Source: Qipengyuania sp. YIM B01966
GTDB lineage: Bacteria; Pseudomonadota; Alphaproteobacteria; Sphingomonadales; Sphingomonadaceae
Direction: 5' to 3'
Assembly (NCBI RefSeq): GCF_016461955.1
Contig: NZ_JADMNM010000003.1
Span: forward strand, 24,846 to 88,845
DNA: 64,000 nucleotides
Shown here piece by piece: positions 1 through 11,399 of this stretch. The position numbers were made by a program, and so were the translations under genes. How positions within the stretch are numbered: position 1 is the stretch's first letter; every line of letters starts with the position of its first letter. Below the pieces are notes generated by a model that was given only the letters and a program-made list of their open reading frames with translations, made no database searches and had not been told where the DNA came from.

Positions 1-597
1 ATTTGGGGCCTGGGTATAGCCGTGGCCCATTGCCCAGACCGATCCCTCCCATGCCTCCTGCGCAACCCGGGTCACGCGCGGGGCAAGGTCGAGCCCTTCC
101 AGCCCCGCCCAGCCCTGCGCCTGCGCCAGCAGCGCGGGAAGATCGAACTCGCCCGACGGTTCGTAGGCGATCACCGCATTGGGCGCGCCCGACAGCCGGA
201 TGAGCCGCGTCAGCGCGCGGGTATCGACGCCCGACAGGCCGATCTTGCCCTCAGCGGCCAGCCAGTCGGCAAAGGATTGCTCGGCGCGGAAATTGCTGTG
301 CGGGGTCGCGACCTCGCGCACCACGCAGCCGACCGCGCCTTCGACCCGGCTTTCGACATCCTCGGCATTGGCGCCGACATTGCCGATATGGGGGAAGGTG
401 AAGGTGACAATCTGCCCGGCATAGGACGGGTCGGTCAGCACCTCCTGATAGCCGGTCATCGCGGTGTTGAAGCACAGTTCGCCCACCGCGCTGCCGGGCG
501 CGCCGAAGCCCTTGCCCCAGATCGCCGTGCCGTCGGCCAGCAGCAGCAGGCCGGTCGCGCCTTTGGGCTGCGCAGGCGTAATGTCGGCAGAAGCCAT
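1..597 (-). CDS. carA: Carbamoyl-phosphate synthase small chain (5' part)
   Basis: This is the first 199 codons of the glutaminase subunit of carbamoyl-phosphate synthase, which feeds pyrimidine and arginine synthesis; the 3' end is outside the window. The reading begins MASADITPAQPK, then shows the small-chain N-terminal pattern LLLADGTAIWGKGFG, FNTAMTGYQEVLTDPSYAGQ and VESRVEGAVGCVVRE typical of CarA. The amidotransferase Cys-His-Glu half is not reached. ATG at 597 is the only sensible start. It is divergent from yqeY, with about 150 bp between the two starts. The family call is firm. Confidence 0.93.
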   Translation of the reverse strand, partial: MASADITPAQPKGATGLLLLADGTAIWGKGFGAPGSAVGELCFNTAMTGYQEVLTDPSYAGQIVTFTFPHIGNVGANAEDVESRVEGAVGCVVREVATPHSNFRAEQSFADWLAAEGKIGLSGVDTRALTRLIRLSGAPNAVIAYEPSGEFDLPALLAQAQGWAGLEGLDLAPRVTRVAQEAWEGSVWAMGHGYTQAPN

Positions 598-731
598 GGG
601 GGCGCTCCGAGTGAGGGTTTCCAGCGATGTGTGCTAAGTCCCAGCCGCTAGGGCCGCGCGCGCCATGCGTCAAGCGGCGTTGCCGGCCGATTGCCTTCCC
701 GCCTTGCCCGGCTAAAGGGGGCGCGACAACC

Positions 732-740
732 TTATCCACG
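732..740 (+). promoter_or_regulatory. Possible DnaA box upstream of yqeY-dnaG-rpoD
   Basis: TTATCCACG lies 10 bp upstream of the yqeY ATG and matches the consensus DnaA site TTATCCACA at eight of nine positions. It sits in the carA/yqeY divergent region, ahead of the primase and sigma-70 genes. A chance match in an intergenic gap of this size is possible. Confidence 0.22.
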
Positions 741-749
741 GGAAATGCC

Positions 750-1202
750 ATGCTGCGTGACACGATCAAGACCGCCACCATCACCGCGATGAAAGCTGGC
801 GACAAGCCTCGCACCGCCGCGCTGCGGCTGATCCAGGCCAAGATCAAGGACCGTGACATCGAGCTGCGCACCGGCACCGCGCCCGCCGATGATGATGTGC
901 TGGTGGCCGAAGTGCTCGCCAAAATGGCCAAGCAGCGCCGCGAATCGATCGAGCTCTACGATGCTGGCGGGCGGCAGGAACTGGCCGATCAGGAACGCGC
1001 CGAACTCGCCGTGATCGAGGAGTTCATGCCGCGCCAGCTCGACGAGGCCGCCACCCGCGCCGCGATTGCCGAGGCCAAGGCGGCCACCGGCGCTGCGGGC
1101 ATGAAGGATATGGGCCGGCTGATGGCCGCGCTGAAGGACCAGCATGGCACCGCGCTCGACATGAGCCTTGCCAGCAAGCTCGCCAAGGAGGCGCTCGCCT
1201 GA
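750..1202 (+). CDS. GatB/YqeY domain protein
   Basis: A 150-residue protein of the GatB/YqeY family, related to the C-terminal tRNA-binding tail of amidotransferase GatB; its exact role is unsettled. The N-terminus MLRDTIKTATITAMKAGD and the segments LRLIQAKIKDRDIE, EVLAKMAKQRRESIE and the C-terminal MKDMGRLMAALKD are characteristic. ATG 750 was chosen because upstream codons have no family similarity. It is the first gene of a rightward run with dnaG and rpoD, a common alphaproteobacterial arrangement replacing the rpsU-dnaG-rpoD operon of enterics. Confidence 0.9.
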   Translation: MLRDTIKTATITAMKAGDKPRTAALRLIQAKIKDRDIELRTGTAPADDDVLVAEVLAKMAKQRRESIELYDAGGRQELADQERAELAVIEEFMPRQLDEAATRAAIAEAKAATGAAGMKDMGRLMAALKDQHGTALDMSLASKLAKEALA

Positions 1203-1245
1203 TCGCCCGGCTGGCACAAAGCGCCCGCATCCGCTAAGCCGCCGC

Positions 1246-3138
1246 ATGGCCCTTTCCCCGCAATGGCTGGATGAATTACGCGCCCGCGTGACCTTGTCCT
1301 CGGTCATCATGCGGACGGAGAAATTGCAGCGCGCGGGCCGCGAATGGAAAGCGTGCTGCCCGTTCCACGCGGAAAAGACCCCCAGCTTCACCGTCAATGA
1401 CGAGAAGGGGTTTTACCACTGCTTCGGCTGCGGGGCACATGGCGATGTGATCCGTTGGATGACCGACCAGCGCGGCCTTGCCTTCATGGATGCGGTCAAG
1501 GAACTGGCCGCACAGGCCGGGATGGAGGTCCCCGCCCCCGATCCGCGCGCAGCGCAGGTGGCCGAGCAGCGCGCCGGGCTGGTCGACGTGACCGAAGCAG
1601 CGCAAGGCTGGTTCGCGGGCAATCTCGCCTCGGCTGACGGGGCGGCGGCGCGCGCCTATCTCGCCACGCGCGGGTTCGACGCGCATACGGTGCAGCGGTT
1701 CGGGTTCGGCTATGCCCCGGCGGACCGGCAGGCGCTGAAACGCGCGCTCGGCGCGTTTGACGAAAGCGCCTTGCAAGAGGCGGGCCTGCGCATCGCGGTC
1801 GATGACAAGGAGCCGTATGACCGGTTCCGTGACAGGCTGATGCTGCCGATCCACGATGCCCGCGGCCGGGTCATCGCTTTTGGCGGGCGCATCCTCGCCC
1901 CGGACAAGACCGACGCACCGAAATATCTGAACTCGCCCGATACGCCATTATTCGACAAGGGGCGCACGCTCTATAACCTCCACCGTGCCGCACCCGTCGC
2001 GCGCCAGTCGGGCCGGGTGGTGGTGGTCGAAGGCTATATGGACGTGATCGCGCTGGCGGCGGCGGGGATCGACGAGGCTGTCGCCCCGCTCGGCACCGCG
2101 CTGACAGAACGGCAGATCGAGCGGTTATGGCGGATGGTCGACGCGCCGGTGCTGTGTTTCGATGGCGACAATGCCGGCCAGCGCGCCGCCCAGCGCGCCA
2201 TCGGCCGCGCGCTGCCGCTGCTGCGGCCGGGCAAGTCGCTGGCGATCGTCCGGCTGCCCGCCGGGCTCGACCCCGACGATCTTATCCGCCAGCAGGGCCG
2301 CGCCGCGCTCGACGCCTTGCTGGCCGCGCCAGCCAGCCTGATCCACACACTGTGGGCCTTTGAATGCGATGCCCAGCCCCTGTTGACGCCCGAGGACAAG
2401 GCGGGTCTGAAGGAACGGCTGCTGGCGCAGGTCGACGCGATCCAGCACCCCGACATCAAGGCGCTTTACCGGCGCGAGTTGCTCGAACGATTTTCCGCCT
2501 TCGCCTTCCCGCCCCGCCCGCCGCGCGAATGGCCACCGCGCGGGGGCAAGCCCGGCACCTGGCAGCGCGGCGTCGCCCGGCCCCCTGTGCCCAGCCCGGC
2601 CCATGCTGCCGCGCTTGGCCGCGCTGCGGGTGGCGGTCTGCGCGACCATCTTGAAAGCGCCGTGTTCGCCGGCCTGCTGCGCTTTCCCGATCAGATCATG
2701 CGCCACGAAGCCGCGCTCGGCCGACTCGCCAGCCGCGATCCGCAGGCGGCGCGGGTAATCGATTATCTGCTCGACCGTGTGGAAACGCTTGAACCCGAGG
2801 CCGCTTTGCCCATATCGGCAGATGACAGCCCCGTCGCGCATCCGGATGACAGTCATTTCCCCTTCCTCAGGCAAGGGACCGATCCGGATTACGCCCGCAC
2901 GGTGCTTGCCGAAGCCGTGGCCTTGCTGGTCGAACGACCTGCGCTTGAGGCCGCGATGGAGGTCGCCACTGCCCGTTTTGCAGCTGACCCCGAAGGGGCG
3001 CTGGCCGAACAGGCCCGCTTACGTCAGCGCAAGCTGGAAATCGAGCGGCGCATCGGGCAGATGGCCAGCAATCACGCTGCTGCGGCGGCACAGGAACACG
3101 GTGCGGAGCAGGCGGCGCAGGCCGGCTCCGGGATTTGA
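1246..3138 (+). CDS. dnaG: DNA primase
   Basis: DnaG makes RNA primers at the replication fork. The 630-residue product has the N-terminal zinc ribbon (C38, H41, C59, C62, in CPFH and CFGC), the primase core, and a Toprim domain at about residues 255-340 with VVVEGYMDVIALA and the acidic CFDGDNAG motif. The C-terminal part carries a proline-rich linker (around residue 425, PPRPPREWPPR) and a helical helicase-interaction region. Start ATG 1246 gives the normal N-terminus MALSPQWLDELR. It lies 43 bp after yqeY and just ahead of rpoD. Confidence 0.97.
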   Translation: MALSPQWLDELRARVTLSSVIMRTEKLQRAGREWKACCPFHAEKTPSFTVNDEKGFYHCFGCGAHGDVIRWMTDQRGLAFMDAVKELAAQAGMEVPAPDPRAAQVAEQRAGLVDVTEAAQGWFAGNLASADGAAARAYLATRGFDAHTVQRFGFGYAPADRQALKRALGAFDESALQEAGLRIAVDDKEPYDRFRDRLMLPIHDARGRVIAFGGRILAPDKTDAPKYLNSPDTPLFDKGRTLYNLHRAAPVARQSGRVVVVEGYMDVIALAAAGIDEAVAPLGTALTERQIERLWRMVDAPVLCFDGDNAGQRAAQRAIGRALPLLRPGKSLAIVRLPAGLDPDDLIRQQGRAALDALLAAPASLIHTLWAFECDAQPLLTPEDKAGLKERLLAQVDAIQHPDIKALYRRELLERFSAFAFPPRPPREWPPRGGKPGTWQRGVARPPVPSPAHAAALGRAAGGGLRDHLESAVFAGLLRFPDQIMRHEAALGRLASRDPQAARVIDYLLDRVETLEPEAALPISADDSPVAHPDDSHFPFLRQGTDPDYARTVLAEAVALLVERPALEAAMEVATARFAADPEGALAEQARLRQRKLEIERRIGQMASNHAAAAAQEHGAEQAAQAGSGI

Positions 3139-3156
3139 CGGAAATGATTGTCACTG

Positions 3157-5171
<2,015 letters not shown>

Positions 5172-5175
<4 letters not shown>

Positions 5176-5765
5176 GGGCGCTTTTCTCTTTTGGCGCCGG
5201 TGCGTTGCTCGCTGTGTGCTTTATGCCAGCGACCGCGGCGGCACAGCAGGTCGGGGCCGGAGCCAGCGCCCCATCGGCCGAGAGCGATCGGGCAGCTCGG
5301 CTCGCGCTGGCGCGGGAAATCATAGCGATCGGCTTCCCTGAGGCCGATCGCGAGCAACTGTTTTTCGGCGCGATCAACGAAATGACACGGCAGGTTCGCC
5401 AAGCTGCGCTGGCGCGCATCGAGAAACCCGATCCGGGCGCATTGTCGATCATCGACAAATGGATCGCGGCGCAGATTTTGCGGCAGCGTACCATCTTGGT
5501 GCGCCATATTCCGGCGTTGATGGATGGTATGGCGCGCGGTTACGCCGAGCTATTCACGGCCGAGGAGTTGCGCGGCGTCCATGCGTTTGTACAGACGCCA
5601 GCAGGGCTGACGTTCTTTCTCAAGTCGAGTCAGATTACCGCCCAACCGGCTTTCGCGGAGGCGAATCAGGCTTATATGCGCGAGATTCTGGTAGGGACGC
5701 CCGACGCGCAAGCCGAGCTGATTGAGCAATTGTCGGCCTATGCCGAAGGGCGCGGAGCTAACTAG
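5172..5765 (+). CDS. DUF2059-type secreted protein
   Basis: A 197-residue protein whose ATG overlaps the rpoD stop (ATGA), so the two are translationally coupled. The N-terminus [20 protein letters not shown] followed by an Ala-rich segment ending AAAQQ is a Sec signal peptide, so it is predicted periplasmic. The mature part is helical with [17 protein letters not shown], a central [19 protein letters not shown] and a C-terminal SAYAEGRG, resembling the DUF2059 family of unknown function. The helical '[10 protein letters not shown]' pattern is what supports the family call. No enzymatic motif is seen. Confidence 0.75.
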
Positions 5766-5842
5766 GGCCAACCTGCGCGCATTAGCGGATTTCGCGGCTG
5801 CGAAGGCTGGCATCGCGCCGCGCATTCGCATATGCGCGCGCC

Positions 5843-6280
5843 ATGCGTATTGCCATTTCTTCAGACCACGCCGCGTTCTCGCTCAAGCAGGAATTGCGCG
5901 AATGGCTGATTGAGCTGGGGCACGAGGTCGCCGATCTCGGTCCGGACAGTCCGGACAGCGTCGATTACCCCGATTTCGGCTACCGGCTCGCCTCGGTTGT
6001 GGCAGATGGCACGGCGGAGCGCGGCGTGGCTTTGTGCGGGTCGGGCATCGGTATCTCGATCGCCGTCAACCGCCATCCCGACGTGCGCTGCGCGCTGGTC
6101 TCTGAACCGCTCAGCGCCTCACTCGCGCGCGAACATAACGATGCCAATGTCATCGCGCTCGGCGCGCGGCTGACCGGAGCGGACATGGCCAAGGCCTGTA
6201 TCGCCGCCTTTCTCGATACGCCCTTTGCCGGCGGCCGCCACCAGCGCCGGGTCGACAAGCTCGCCGCGCCCACCCTCTAG
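5843..6280 (+). CDS. rpiB: Ribose 5-phosphate isomerase B
   Basis: RpiB interconverts ribose 5-phosphate and ribulose 5-phosphate in the pentose phosphate pathway. The 145-residue product has the family N-terminus [18 protein letters not shown], the [17 protein letters not shown] phosphate-binding loop with the conserved active-site Cys, and the [13 protein letters not shown] segment. It is 8 bp upstream of glyA and heads the rpiB-glyA-nrdR run, a frequent alphaproteobacterial order. Confidence 0.96.
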   Translation: MRIAISSDHAAFSLKQELREWLIELGHEVADLGPDSPDSVDYPDFGYRLASVVADGTAERGVALCGSGIGISIAVNRHPDVRCALVSEPLSASLAREHNDANVIALGARLTGADMAKACIAAFLDTPFAGGRHQRRVDKLAAPTL

Positions 6281-6288
6281 GATTTGTC

Positions 6289-7584
6289 ATGACCGACCCT
6301 GCCCTGCATCGTTTCTGGCACGACACTTTGGCCGATGCCGATCCCGAAATCGCCGAGGCGATCGGCAATGAACTCGCGCGCCAGCAGAACAAGATCGAGC
6401 TAATCGCCAGCGAGAACATCGCCAGCACCGCCGTGCTCGAGGCGACAGGCAGCGTGTTCACCAACAAATATGCCGAAGGGTATCCGGGCAAACGCTATTA
6501 TGGCGGCTGCGACTATGCCGACGTGGTCGAAACGCTGGCAATCGAACGGGCGAAGGAGCTGTTCGGGTGCCAATTCGTTAACGTGCAGCCCAATAGCGGC
6601 AGCCAGATGAACCAGGCGGTGTTCCTGGCGCTACTCAATCCCGGCGATACCTTCATGGGTCTCGACCTCAATTCAGGTGGGCACCTGACGCATGGCTCGC
6701 CGGTTAATATGAGCGGCAAATGGTTCAACCCGGTCGCCTATGGCGTGCGCCGCGATGACGAGCTGATCGACATGGACGAGGTCGCGCGGATCGCCCGCGA
6801 GCATCGCCCCAAGCTGATTATCGCAGGCGGCACCGCTTACTCGCGGCCGTGGGACTGGGCCGGCTTTCGCGCCATCGCAGACGAGGTGGGCGCCTATCTG
6901 ATGGTCGATATGAGCCACATTTCGGGGCTCGTCGCCGGCGGCGCGCATGACAGCCCGGTGCCCCACGCCCATGTGGTGACCACCACCACGCACAAGAGCC
7001 TGCGCGGCCCGCGTTCGGGCGTGATCCTCACCAATGACGAGGGGCTGGCCAAGAAGATCAACAGCGCGGTTTTTCCCGGGATGCAGGGCGGGCCGCTGGT
7101 GCACGTCATCGCCGCCAAGGCGGTCGCCTTTCGCGAGGCGCTGCGCCCCGAATTCCGCATTTACGCGCAGGCGGTGGTCGCCAATGCCCGCGCGCTGGCC
7201 GCCAGCCTCGAGGAAAATGGCCTGAGGATCGTATCCGGCGGGACGGACAACCATTTGATGCTGGTCGATCTGAGCGCGAGGGACGTCACCGGCAAGGCGG
7301 CGGAAAAGGGTCTCGACCGGGCCTGGCTCACTTGCAACAAGAACGGCGTTCCGTTCGATACGCGCAGCCCCTTTGTCACCAGTGGCATCCGGCTCGGCAC
7401 ACCGGCCGGCACGACGCGCGGCTTCGGCACGGACCAATTCCGCGAGATCGGCGCGTTGATCGCCGAGGTGGTCGATGGCCTTGCGCGCAACGGCGACGAA
7501 GGCGACGGTCAGGCAGAAGAGCGCGTTCGCAGCCGGGTGGCCGAATTGTGCGCCGCCTTCCCCGTCTATCCCGGAAGGAGTTGA
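6289..7584 (+). CDS. glyA: Serine hydroxymethyltransferase
   Basis: A PLP enzyme that converts serine and tetrahydrofolate to glycine and methylene-THF. The length (431) is normal. Diagnostic parts are [11 protein letters not shown], the [15 protein letters not shown] folate-site loop, [12 protein letters not shown], and the PLP lysine in [15 protein letters not shown] near residue 234. The C-terminal [10 protein letters not shown] is also conserved. It sits tightly between rpiB and a small membrane protein gene; SHMT next to nrdR links one-carbon and nucleotide supply. Confidence 0.98.
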   Translation: MTDPALHRFWHDTLADADPEIAEAIGNELARQQNKIELIASENIASTAVLEATGSVFTNKYAEGYPGKRYYGGCDYADVVETLAIERAKELFGCQFVNVQPNSGSQMNQAVFLALLNPGDTFMGLDLNSGGHLTHGSPVNMSGKWFNPVAYGVRRDDELIDMDEVARIAREHRPKLIIAGGTAYSRPWDWAGFRAIADEVGAYLMVDMSHISGLVAGGAHDSPVPHAHVVTTTTHKSLRGPRSGVILTNDEGLAKKINSAVFPGMQGGPLVHVIAAKAVAFREALRPEFRIYAQAVVANARALAASLEENGLRIVSGGTDNHLMLVDLSARDVTGKAAEKGLDRAWLTCNKNGVPFDTRSPFVTSGIRLGTPAGTTRGFGTDQFREIGALIAEVVDGLARNGDEGDGQAEERVRSRVAELCAAFPVYPGRS

Positions 7585-7586
7585 GC

Positions 7587-7808
7587 ATGGACCACCGCGA
7601 ACCGAACGGGAGGGACGATCTGGTCGAGGATCTGCGTGCCGAAATCTCAGCGATGGCGAAGGAGGGGCTCGATCACCCGTCGACACCGCCCGTGCTGACC
7701 GGCGCGGCGGTCGGCGCTATTGCCGCCGGCATCCTGCCCATGGTGAGTTGGCCCGTTGGACTGATCGCCGGGGCCGCCTATGTATTGTATCGCCGCGTCA
7801 GATCCTGA
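7587..7808 (+). CDS. Small membrane protein of unknown function
   Basis: A 73-residue protein starting 2 bp after the glyA stop. Its first 38 residues are charged (DLVEDLRAEISAMAKEG), followed by a hydrophobic hairpin from about residue 40 to 70 (LTGAAVGAIAAGILP and WPVGLIAGAAYVLYRRV), so it is probably an inner-membrane protein with one or two helices. No known family is recognised. Its tight fit between glyA and nrdR (3 bp before nrdR) and its GC-rich codon use argue that it is a real gene. Confidence 0.75.
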   Translation: MDHREPNGRDDLVEDLRAEISAMAKEGLDHPSTPPVLTGAAVGAIAAGILPMVSWPVGLIAGAAYVLYRRVRS

Positions 7809-7811
7809 CCG

Positions 7812-8282
7812 ATGCGCTGCCCGTTCTGCGCGCATGATGACAGCCAGGTAAAGGACAGCCGGCCGACCGAGGATGCCTCGGCCATTCGCCGGCGGCGGCA
7901 ATGTTCGAGTTGCGGCGCGCGCTTTACCACCTTCGAGCGCGTGCAGCTGCGCGAGGTGGTGGTCGTCAAAGCCGGCGATCCCGAACGCCGCGAACCGTTC
8001 GCGCGCGCGAAGCTCGAACAATCGGTCGCGCTCGCCTGCCGCAAGCGGGGGATCGAGCAGGAACGGATCGATCAGCTCGTCTCGGGCATCCAGCGGCAAG
8101 TGGAAACCTCGGGCGACAGCGAAGTGTCTTCGCAGCGCATCGGCGAGATGGTGATGGAAGGCCTGCGCCAGATCGACAGCGTTGCCTACATTCGCTTCGC
8201 CAGCGTCTATCGCGATTTCAGCGAGGCGCGTGATTTCGAGGAGTTTGCCAGCACCGTGCGCGATGTCGGTCATGACGGCTGA
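7812..8282 (+). CDS. nrdR: Transcriptional repressor NrdR
   Basis: NrdR is a nucleotide-sensing repressor of ribonucleotide reductase genes. The 156-residue product begins with the zinc ribbon C3-x2-C6 and C31-x2-C34 ([18 protein letters not shown]) and continues with the ATP-cone domain (about residues 49-139; [21 protein letters not shown]). Start ATG 7812 is unambiguous because MRCPFC is the invariant N-terminus. The 3' end overlaps the start of the SPOUT methyltransferase gene by about 11 bp. Confidence 0.97.
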   Translation: MRCPFCAHDDSQVKDSRPTEDASAIRRRRQCSSCGARFTTFERVQLREVVVVKAGDPERREPFARAKLEQSVALACRKRGIEQERIDQLVSGIQRQVETSGDSEVSSQRIGEMVMEGLRQIDSVAYIRFASVYRDFSEARDFEEFASTVRDVGHDG

Positions 8283-9003
8283 GACCGCCGCCGCAAAGCC
8301 GGTGATCGTGCTCGTCCGCCCGCAACTGGGCGAGAATATCGGCAAGGCGGCGCGGGCGATGCTTAATTTCGGGCTTAGCGAAATGCGGCTGGTTGCGCCG
8401 CGCGATGGCTGGCCCAACCCCGCCGCCGGCCCCGCCGCGGCCGGTGCCGACAGTGTGCTGGCGGGCGTAAAGGTGTTCTCCAGCCTCGCCGAAGCGGTGG
8501 CCGATTGCGAGCATGTCTATGCCACCACCGTCCGCAAACGCGGCGTGACCAAACCCGTCCTCACCCCCGAACAGGCCGCCCGCGAGGTGCACGCGCAGGC
8601 AGGCCGTTCAGCCTATGTGTTCGGACCCGAACGATCAGGCCTCGAAACTGATGATGTTGCGCTGGCGCGGGCGATTGTGACCGTGCCGATCAACCCTGAG
8701 TTTGGTTCGCTCAACCTGGCGCAGGCGGTAATCCTGCTGGCTTACGAATGGTCCAAGAGCGCTGCGCTGGTGCAGCCGACAGCAGAGGACACCCTGCCGC
8801 CTGCCCCCCAGGCCGAGCTGGAGGCGCTGATCGCGCATTTCGAAACCTTGCTGGAACCGCGCGGCTACTTCCGGCCAGCGACCCGAACCGAGGCCACCCG
8901 CCGTACGCTGCGGGCGATGCTGACCAAACCGGCTTGGAACCACCTCGAGGTGCGGACCATGCGCGGTGTGTTGAGCGCGCTGGGCAAGCCGCCGCGCGAT
9001 TAA
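8272..9003 (+). CDS. TrmJ-like tRNA/rRNA 2'-O-methyltransferase (SPOUT)
   Basis: A 243-residue member of the TrmH/TrmJ family, which methylates ribose 2'-OH groups with SAM. It shows [20 protein letters not shown] at the N-terminus, the [11 protein letters not shown] loop, [18 protein letters not shown] of the trefoil knot, and a C-terminal helical extension typical of the TrmJ branch. ATG 8272 (MTAETAAA) is chosen; ATG 8263 in the same frame is also possible. It overlaps nrdR. The stop TAA shares the palindrome TTAA with the convergent chorismate mutase. Confidence 0.9.
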   Translation: MTAETAAAKPVIVLVRPQLGENIGKAARAMLNFGLSEMRLVAPRDGWPNPAAGPAAAGADSVLAGVKVFSSLAEAVADCEHVYATTVRKRGVTKPVLTPEQAAREVHAQAGRSAYVFGPERSGLETDDVALARAIVTVPINPEFGSLNLAQAVILLAYEWSKSAALVQPTAEDTLPPAPQAELEALIAHFETLLEPRGYFRPATRTEATRRTLRAMLTKPAWNHLEVRTMRGVLSALGKPPRD

Positions 9004-9317
9004 CCAGGCCCGCGCAGCCGGTCCCACTCCCTGAACTCATAAGCAATCGACGCCTCGACCAATTCTTCCCACAGCGCGGCAATTGCATCGTCTGGCAAGC
9101 CGCGCGCGCGGGCATCGGCGGTGGCGGCGGCGATGACCGCCTGCTTGCGCGCTTCATCGCGCACCGCGCTGCGATCCATCTTGATCCGCGCGGCCGCCCG
9201 CATATAGCCAAACCGCCGTTCGAGCAGCGCAATCAGCTCGCGGTCCACCGCATCCACGCCGGCGCGGACCTCTGCCATGGTCGTGCACTCGTCGGGCAGC
9301 AGCGTGTCGTCGATCAT
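9000..9317 (-). CDS. Chorismate mutase, AroQ type
   Basis: A 105-residue all-helical AroQ-class chorismate mutase domain that converts chorismate to prephenate for Phe/Tyr synthesis. Supporting motifs are VDAVDRELIALLERRFGYMRAAARIK in helix 1 (active-site Arg and Lys), then DEARKQAVIAAA and ALWEELVEASIAYEFREWDRL. Related isochorismate-pyruvate lyases share this fold, so the substrate cannot be fixed from sequence alone. It stands alone, convergent with the trmJ-like gene and overlapping it by 3 bp. Confidence 0.85.
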   Translation of the reverse strand: MIDDTLLPDECTTMAEVRAGVDAVDRELIALLERRFGYMRAAARIKMDRSAVRDEARKQAVIAAATADARARGLPDDAIAALWEELVEASIAYEFREWDRLRGPG

Positions 9318-9529
9318 CGCGGCGCGTTGGCGGCTTGCGCGCGATTTGTCGAGAGGCGTGCACTTGCGCCACTAAACTTGACCTTGGCGCAGATCATGCT
9401 AAGCGGCCGCCTCGCATTTGATCCCGCACCCCGGTGAAGCGGTGATCGCGGCAGGCAACAGGTCTGCCGGGCGATGCCGGGTTGAATGGCGGGTATCGGA
9501 CCCGTCCAGCAAAGCCAAGGATACGACTT

Positions 9530-10144
9530 ATGTCGAAGCGCAAGAGCGCCAAGTACAAACTTGACCGCCGGATGGGCGAAAACATCTGGGGTCGTCCCAA
9601 CAGCCCCGTCAACAAGCGGTCTTACGGCCCCGGCCAGCACGGCCAGCGGCGCAAGGGCAAGATGAGCGACTTCGGCCTGCAGCTGCGCGCCAAGCAGAAG
9701 CTCAAGGGCTATTACGGCGACGTCACCGAAAAGCAGTTCAAGCGCACCTATCAGGAAGCCGCGCGGATGAAGGGTGACACCGGCCAGAACCTCATCGGTC
9801 TGCTCGAACAGCGGCTCGACATGGTGGTCTATCGCGCGAAGTTCGCGCCGACCATCTTCGCCGCGCGCCAGATCGTCTCGCACGGCCACATCCGCGTCAA
9901 CGGCGTGAAGTGCAACATCGCCAGCCGCCGCGTGAATGCCGGCAACGTCATCAGCCTGGGTGACAAGGCCAGGGAAATGGCGCTGGTGATCGAGGCGCAG
10001 AGCCTGCCGGAACGTGACATCCCCGACTACGTCGCACCCGATGGCAACGACAAGGTGACGCTGACCCGCGTGCCCAAGCTCGACGAAGTGCCCTATCCGG
10101 TGACGATGGAACCGAACCTGGTGGTCGAATTCTATTCGCGCTGA
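9530..10144 (+). CDS. rpsD: 30S ribosomal protein S4
   Basis: S4 binds 16S rRNA to start 30S assembly. The 204-residue product begins [20 protein letters not shown] and has [20 protein letters not shown], then an S4 RNA-binding domain (about residues 95-155, [20 protein letters not shown]). It lies away from the alpha operon, as is usual in alphaproteobacteria. A weak TTGACC at 9378-9383 could be a -35 element, but no good -10 follows. The 212-bp upstream gap (9318-9529) otherwise shows no gene. A terminator hairpin follows 25 bp after the stop. Confidence 0.98.
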   Translation: MSKRKSAKYKLDRRMGENIWGRPNSPVNKRSYGPGQHGQRRKGKMSDFGLQLRAKQKLKGYYGDVTEKQFKRTYQEAARMKGDTGQNLIGLLEQRLDMVVYRAKFAPTIFAARQIVSHGHIRVNGVKCNIASRRVNAGNVISLGDKAREMALVIEAQSLPERDIPDYVAPDGNDKVTLTRVPKLDEVPYPVTMEPNLVVEFYSR

Positions 10145-10167
10145 TCGGCTGCGACAGAAGCAACACG

Positions 10168-10195
10168 AAGGGCGGTCCGCACGGGCCGCCCTTTT
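10168..10195. terminator. Bidirectional rho-independent terminator between rpsD and tgt
   Basis: GGGCGGTCCG pairs with CGGGCCGCCC in a short-loop hairpin, flanked by AA on the left and TTTT on the right. It follows rpsD on the plus strand and tgt on the minus strand, so it can serve both convergent genes. Confidence 0.75.
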
Positions 10196-10199
10196 CGTA

Positions 10200-11360
10200 T
10201 CAGACGCTGCCGTAGTCGCGCGCAAACGCGGCGGCGAAATCGTCCATCCGGCCGCCGGCAATCGCCTCGCGCATCGCGGCCATCAACTGCTGATAGAAGC
10301 TGAGATTATGCTCGGTCACCAGCATGGCGCCGAGGATCTCGCCCGATTTCTGCAGATGGTGCAGATAGGCCCGGCTATAGGTCGCGCAGGTCGGGCAGGC
10401 GCAGCGAGGGTCTAGCGGGCCGGCATCCTCTGCATGGCGGGCGTTCCGCAGGTTGAGCGGCCCTGCCCAGGTAAAAGCCTGCCCGTTGCGGCCTGACCGC
10501 GTCGGCAGCACGCAGTCGAACATATCGACCCCGCGCAGCACCGCTCCGACCAGGTCGTCGGGCTTGCCGACCCCCATCAGATAGCGCGGACGATCCTCGG
10601 GCAGCATCGCGGGGGCAAAGTCGAGCGTGGCGAACATCGCCGCCTGCCCTTCCCCCACGGCGAGCCCACCGATTGCGTACCCGTCGAACCCGATATCGCG
10701 CAGCGCCTCGGCCGAACGGGCCCGCAGCCGTTCGTCGAGCGCGCCTTGCTGGATGCCGAACAACGCAGCGCCTTTGGCGTGGGCCCCGCCCGCATCAAAC
10801 GCCGACCGACTGCGCGCCGCCCAGCGCATCGACAATTCCATGCTCGCCCCGATCTCGGCCAGCGGCCGGTCGGCGCGCGGGCACTCGTCAAACGCCATGA
10901 CGATATCGCTGCCCAGCAGGCGCTGGATTTCCATGCTCCGTTCGGGGCTGAGCATATGGCGCGATCCGTCGAGATGGCTGCGGAATTCGACCCCATCCTC
11001 TGTCAGCTTGCGCAGTTCGCTGAGGCTCATAACCTGATAGCCGCCGCTATCGGTCAGAATCGGTCGCTGCCAGTTCATGAATGCGTGCAGCCCGCCCAGC
11101 CGTGCGACCCGCTCGGCACCGGGGCGCAGCATCAGATGATAGGTGTTGCCGAGAATGATGTCGGCGCCGGTCGCGCGGACCGCCTCGGGTTTCATCGCCT
11201 TGACCGTCGCGGCTGTGCCGACCGGCATGAAGGCCGGCGTACGGATCTCGCCCCGACGCATGACGATCGTCCCGGTCCGCGCGCGGCCATCGCGGGCGGC
11301 AATGGTGAAGGCGAAGCGCGGGCGGGCGTTGTCGGCGTCTGGGGTAATCGGCTCTGGCAT
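10200..11360 (-). CDS. tgt: tRNA-guanine(34) transglycosylase
   Basis: Tgt exchanges G34 for preQ1 in GUN-anticodon tRNAs, a step of queuosine synthesis. The 386-residue product has [13 protein letters not shown] (catalytic Asp), [17 protein letters not shown] (nucleophile Asp and binding loop), and the C-terminal zinc site [20 protein letters not shown] 11360 ([10 protein letters not shown]) is preferred over an in-frame GTG 39 bp upstream. queA, which acts next in the pathway, is about 2 kb away on the same strand, separated by a tauE-like gene and a broken OMP gene. Confidence 0.97.
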   Translation of the reverse strand: MPEPITPDADNARPRFAFTIAARDGRARTGTIVMRRGEIRTPAFMPVGTAATVKAMKPEAVRATGADIILGNTYHLMLRPGAERVARLGGLHAFMNWQRPILTDSGGYQVMSLSELRKLTEDGVEFRSHLDGSRHMLSPERSMEIQRLLGSDIVMAFDECPRADRPLAEIGASMELSMRWAARSRSAFDAGGAHAKGAALFGIQQGALDERLRARSAEALRDIGFDGYAIGGLAVGEGQAAMFATLDFAPAMLPEDRPRYLMGVGKPDDLVGAVLRGVDMFDCVLPTRSGRNGQAFTWAGPLNLRNARHAEDAGPLDPRCACPTCATYSRAYLHHLQKSGEILGAMLVTEHNLSFYQQLMAAMREAIAGGRMDDFAAAFARDYGSV

Positions 11361-11399
11361 GGGCTTGCGGCCCTTAGCCGCGCGCGCCACAGCGGGCAA

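Noticed and set aside
9318-9529. Clear promoter or ribosomal-protein leader before rpsD
   Set aside because: TTGACC at 9378 lacks a convincing -10 at 16-18 bp, and no S4-leader-like fold was apparent.
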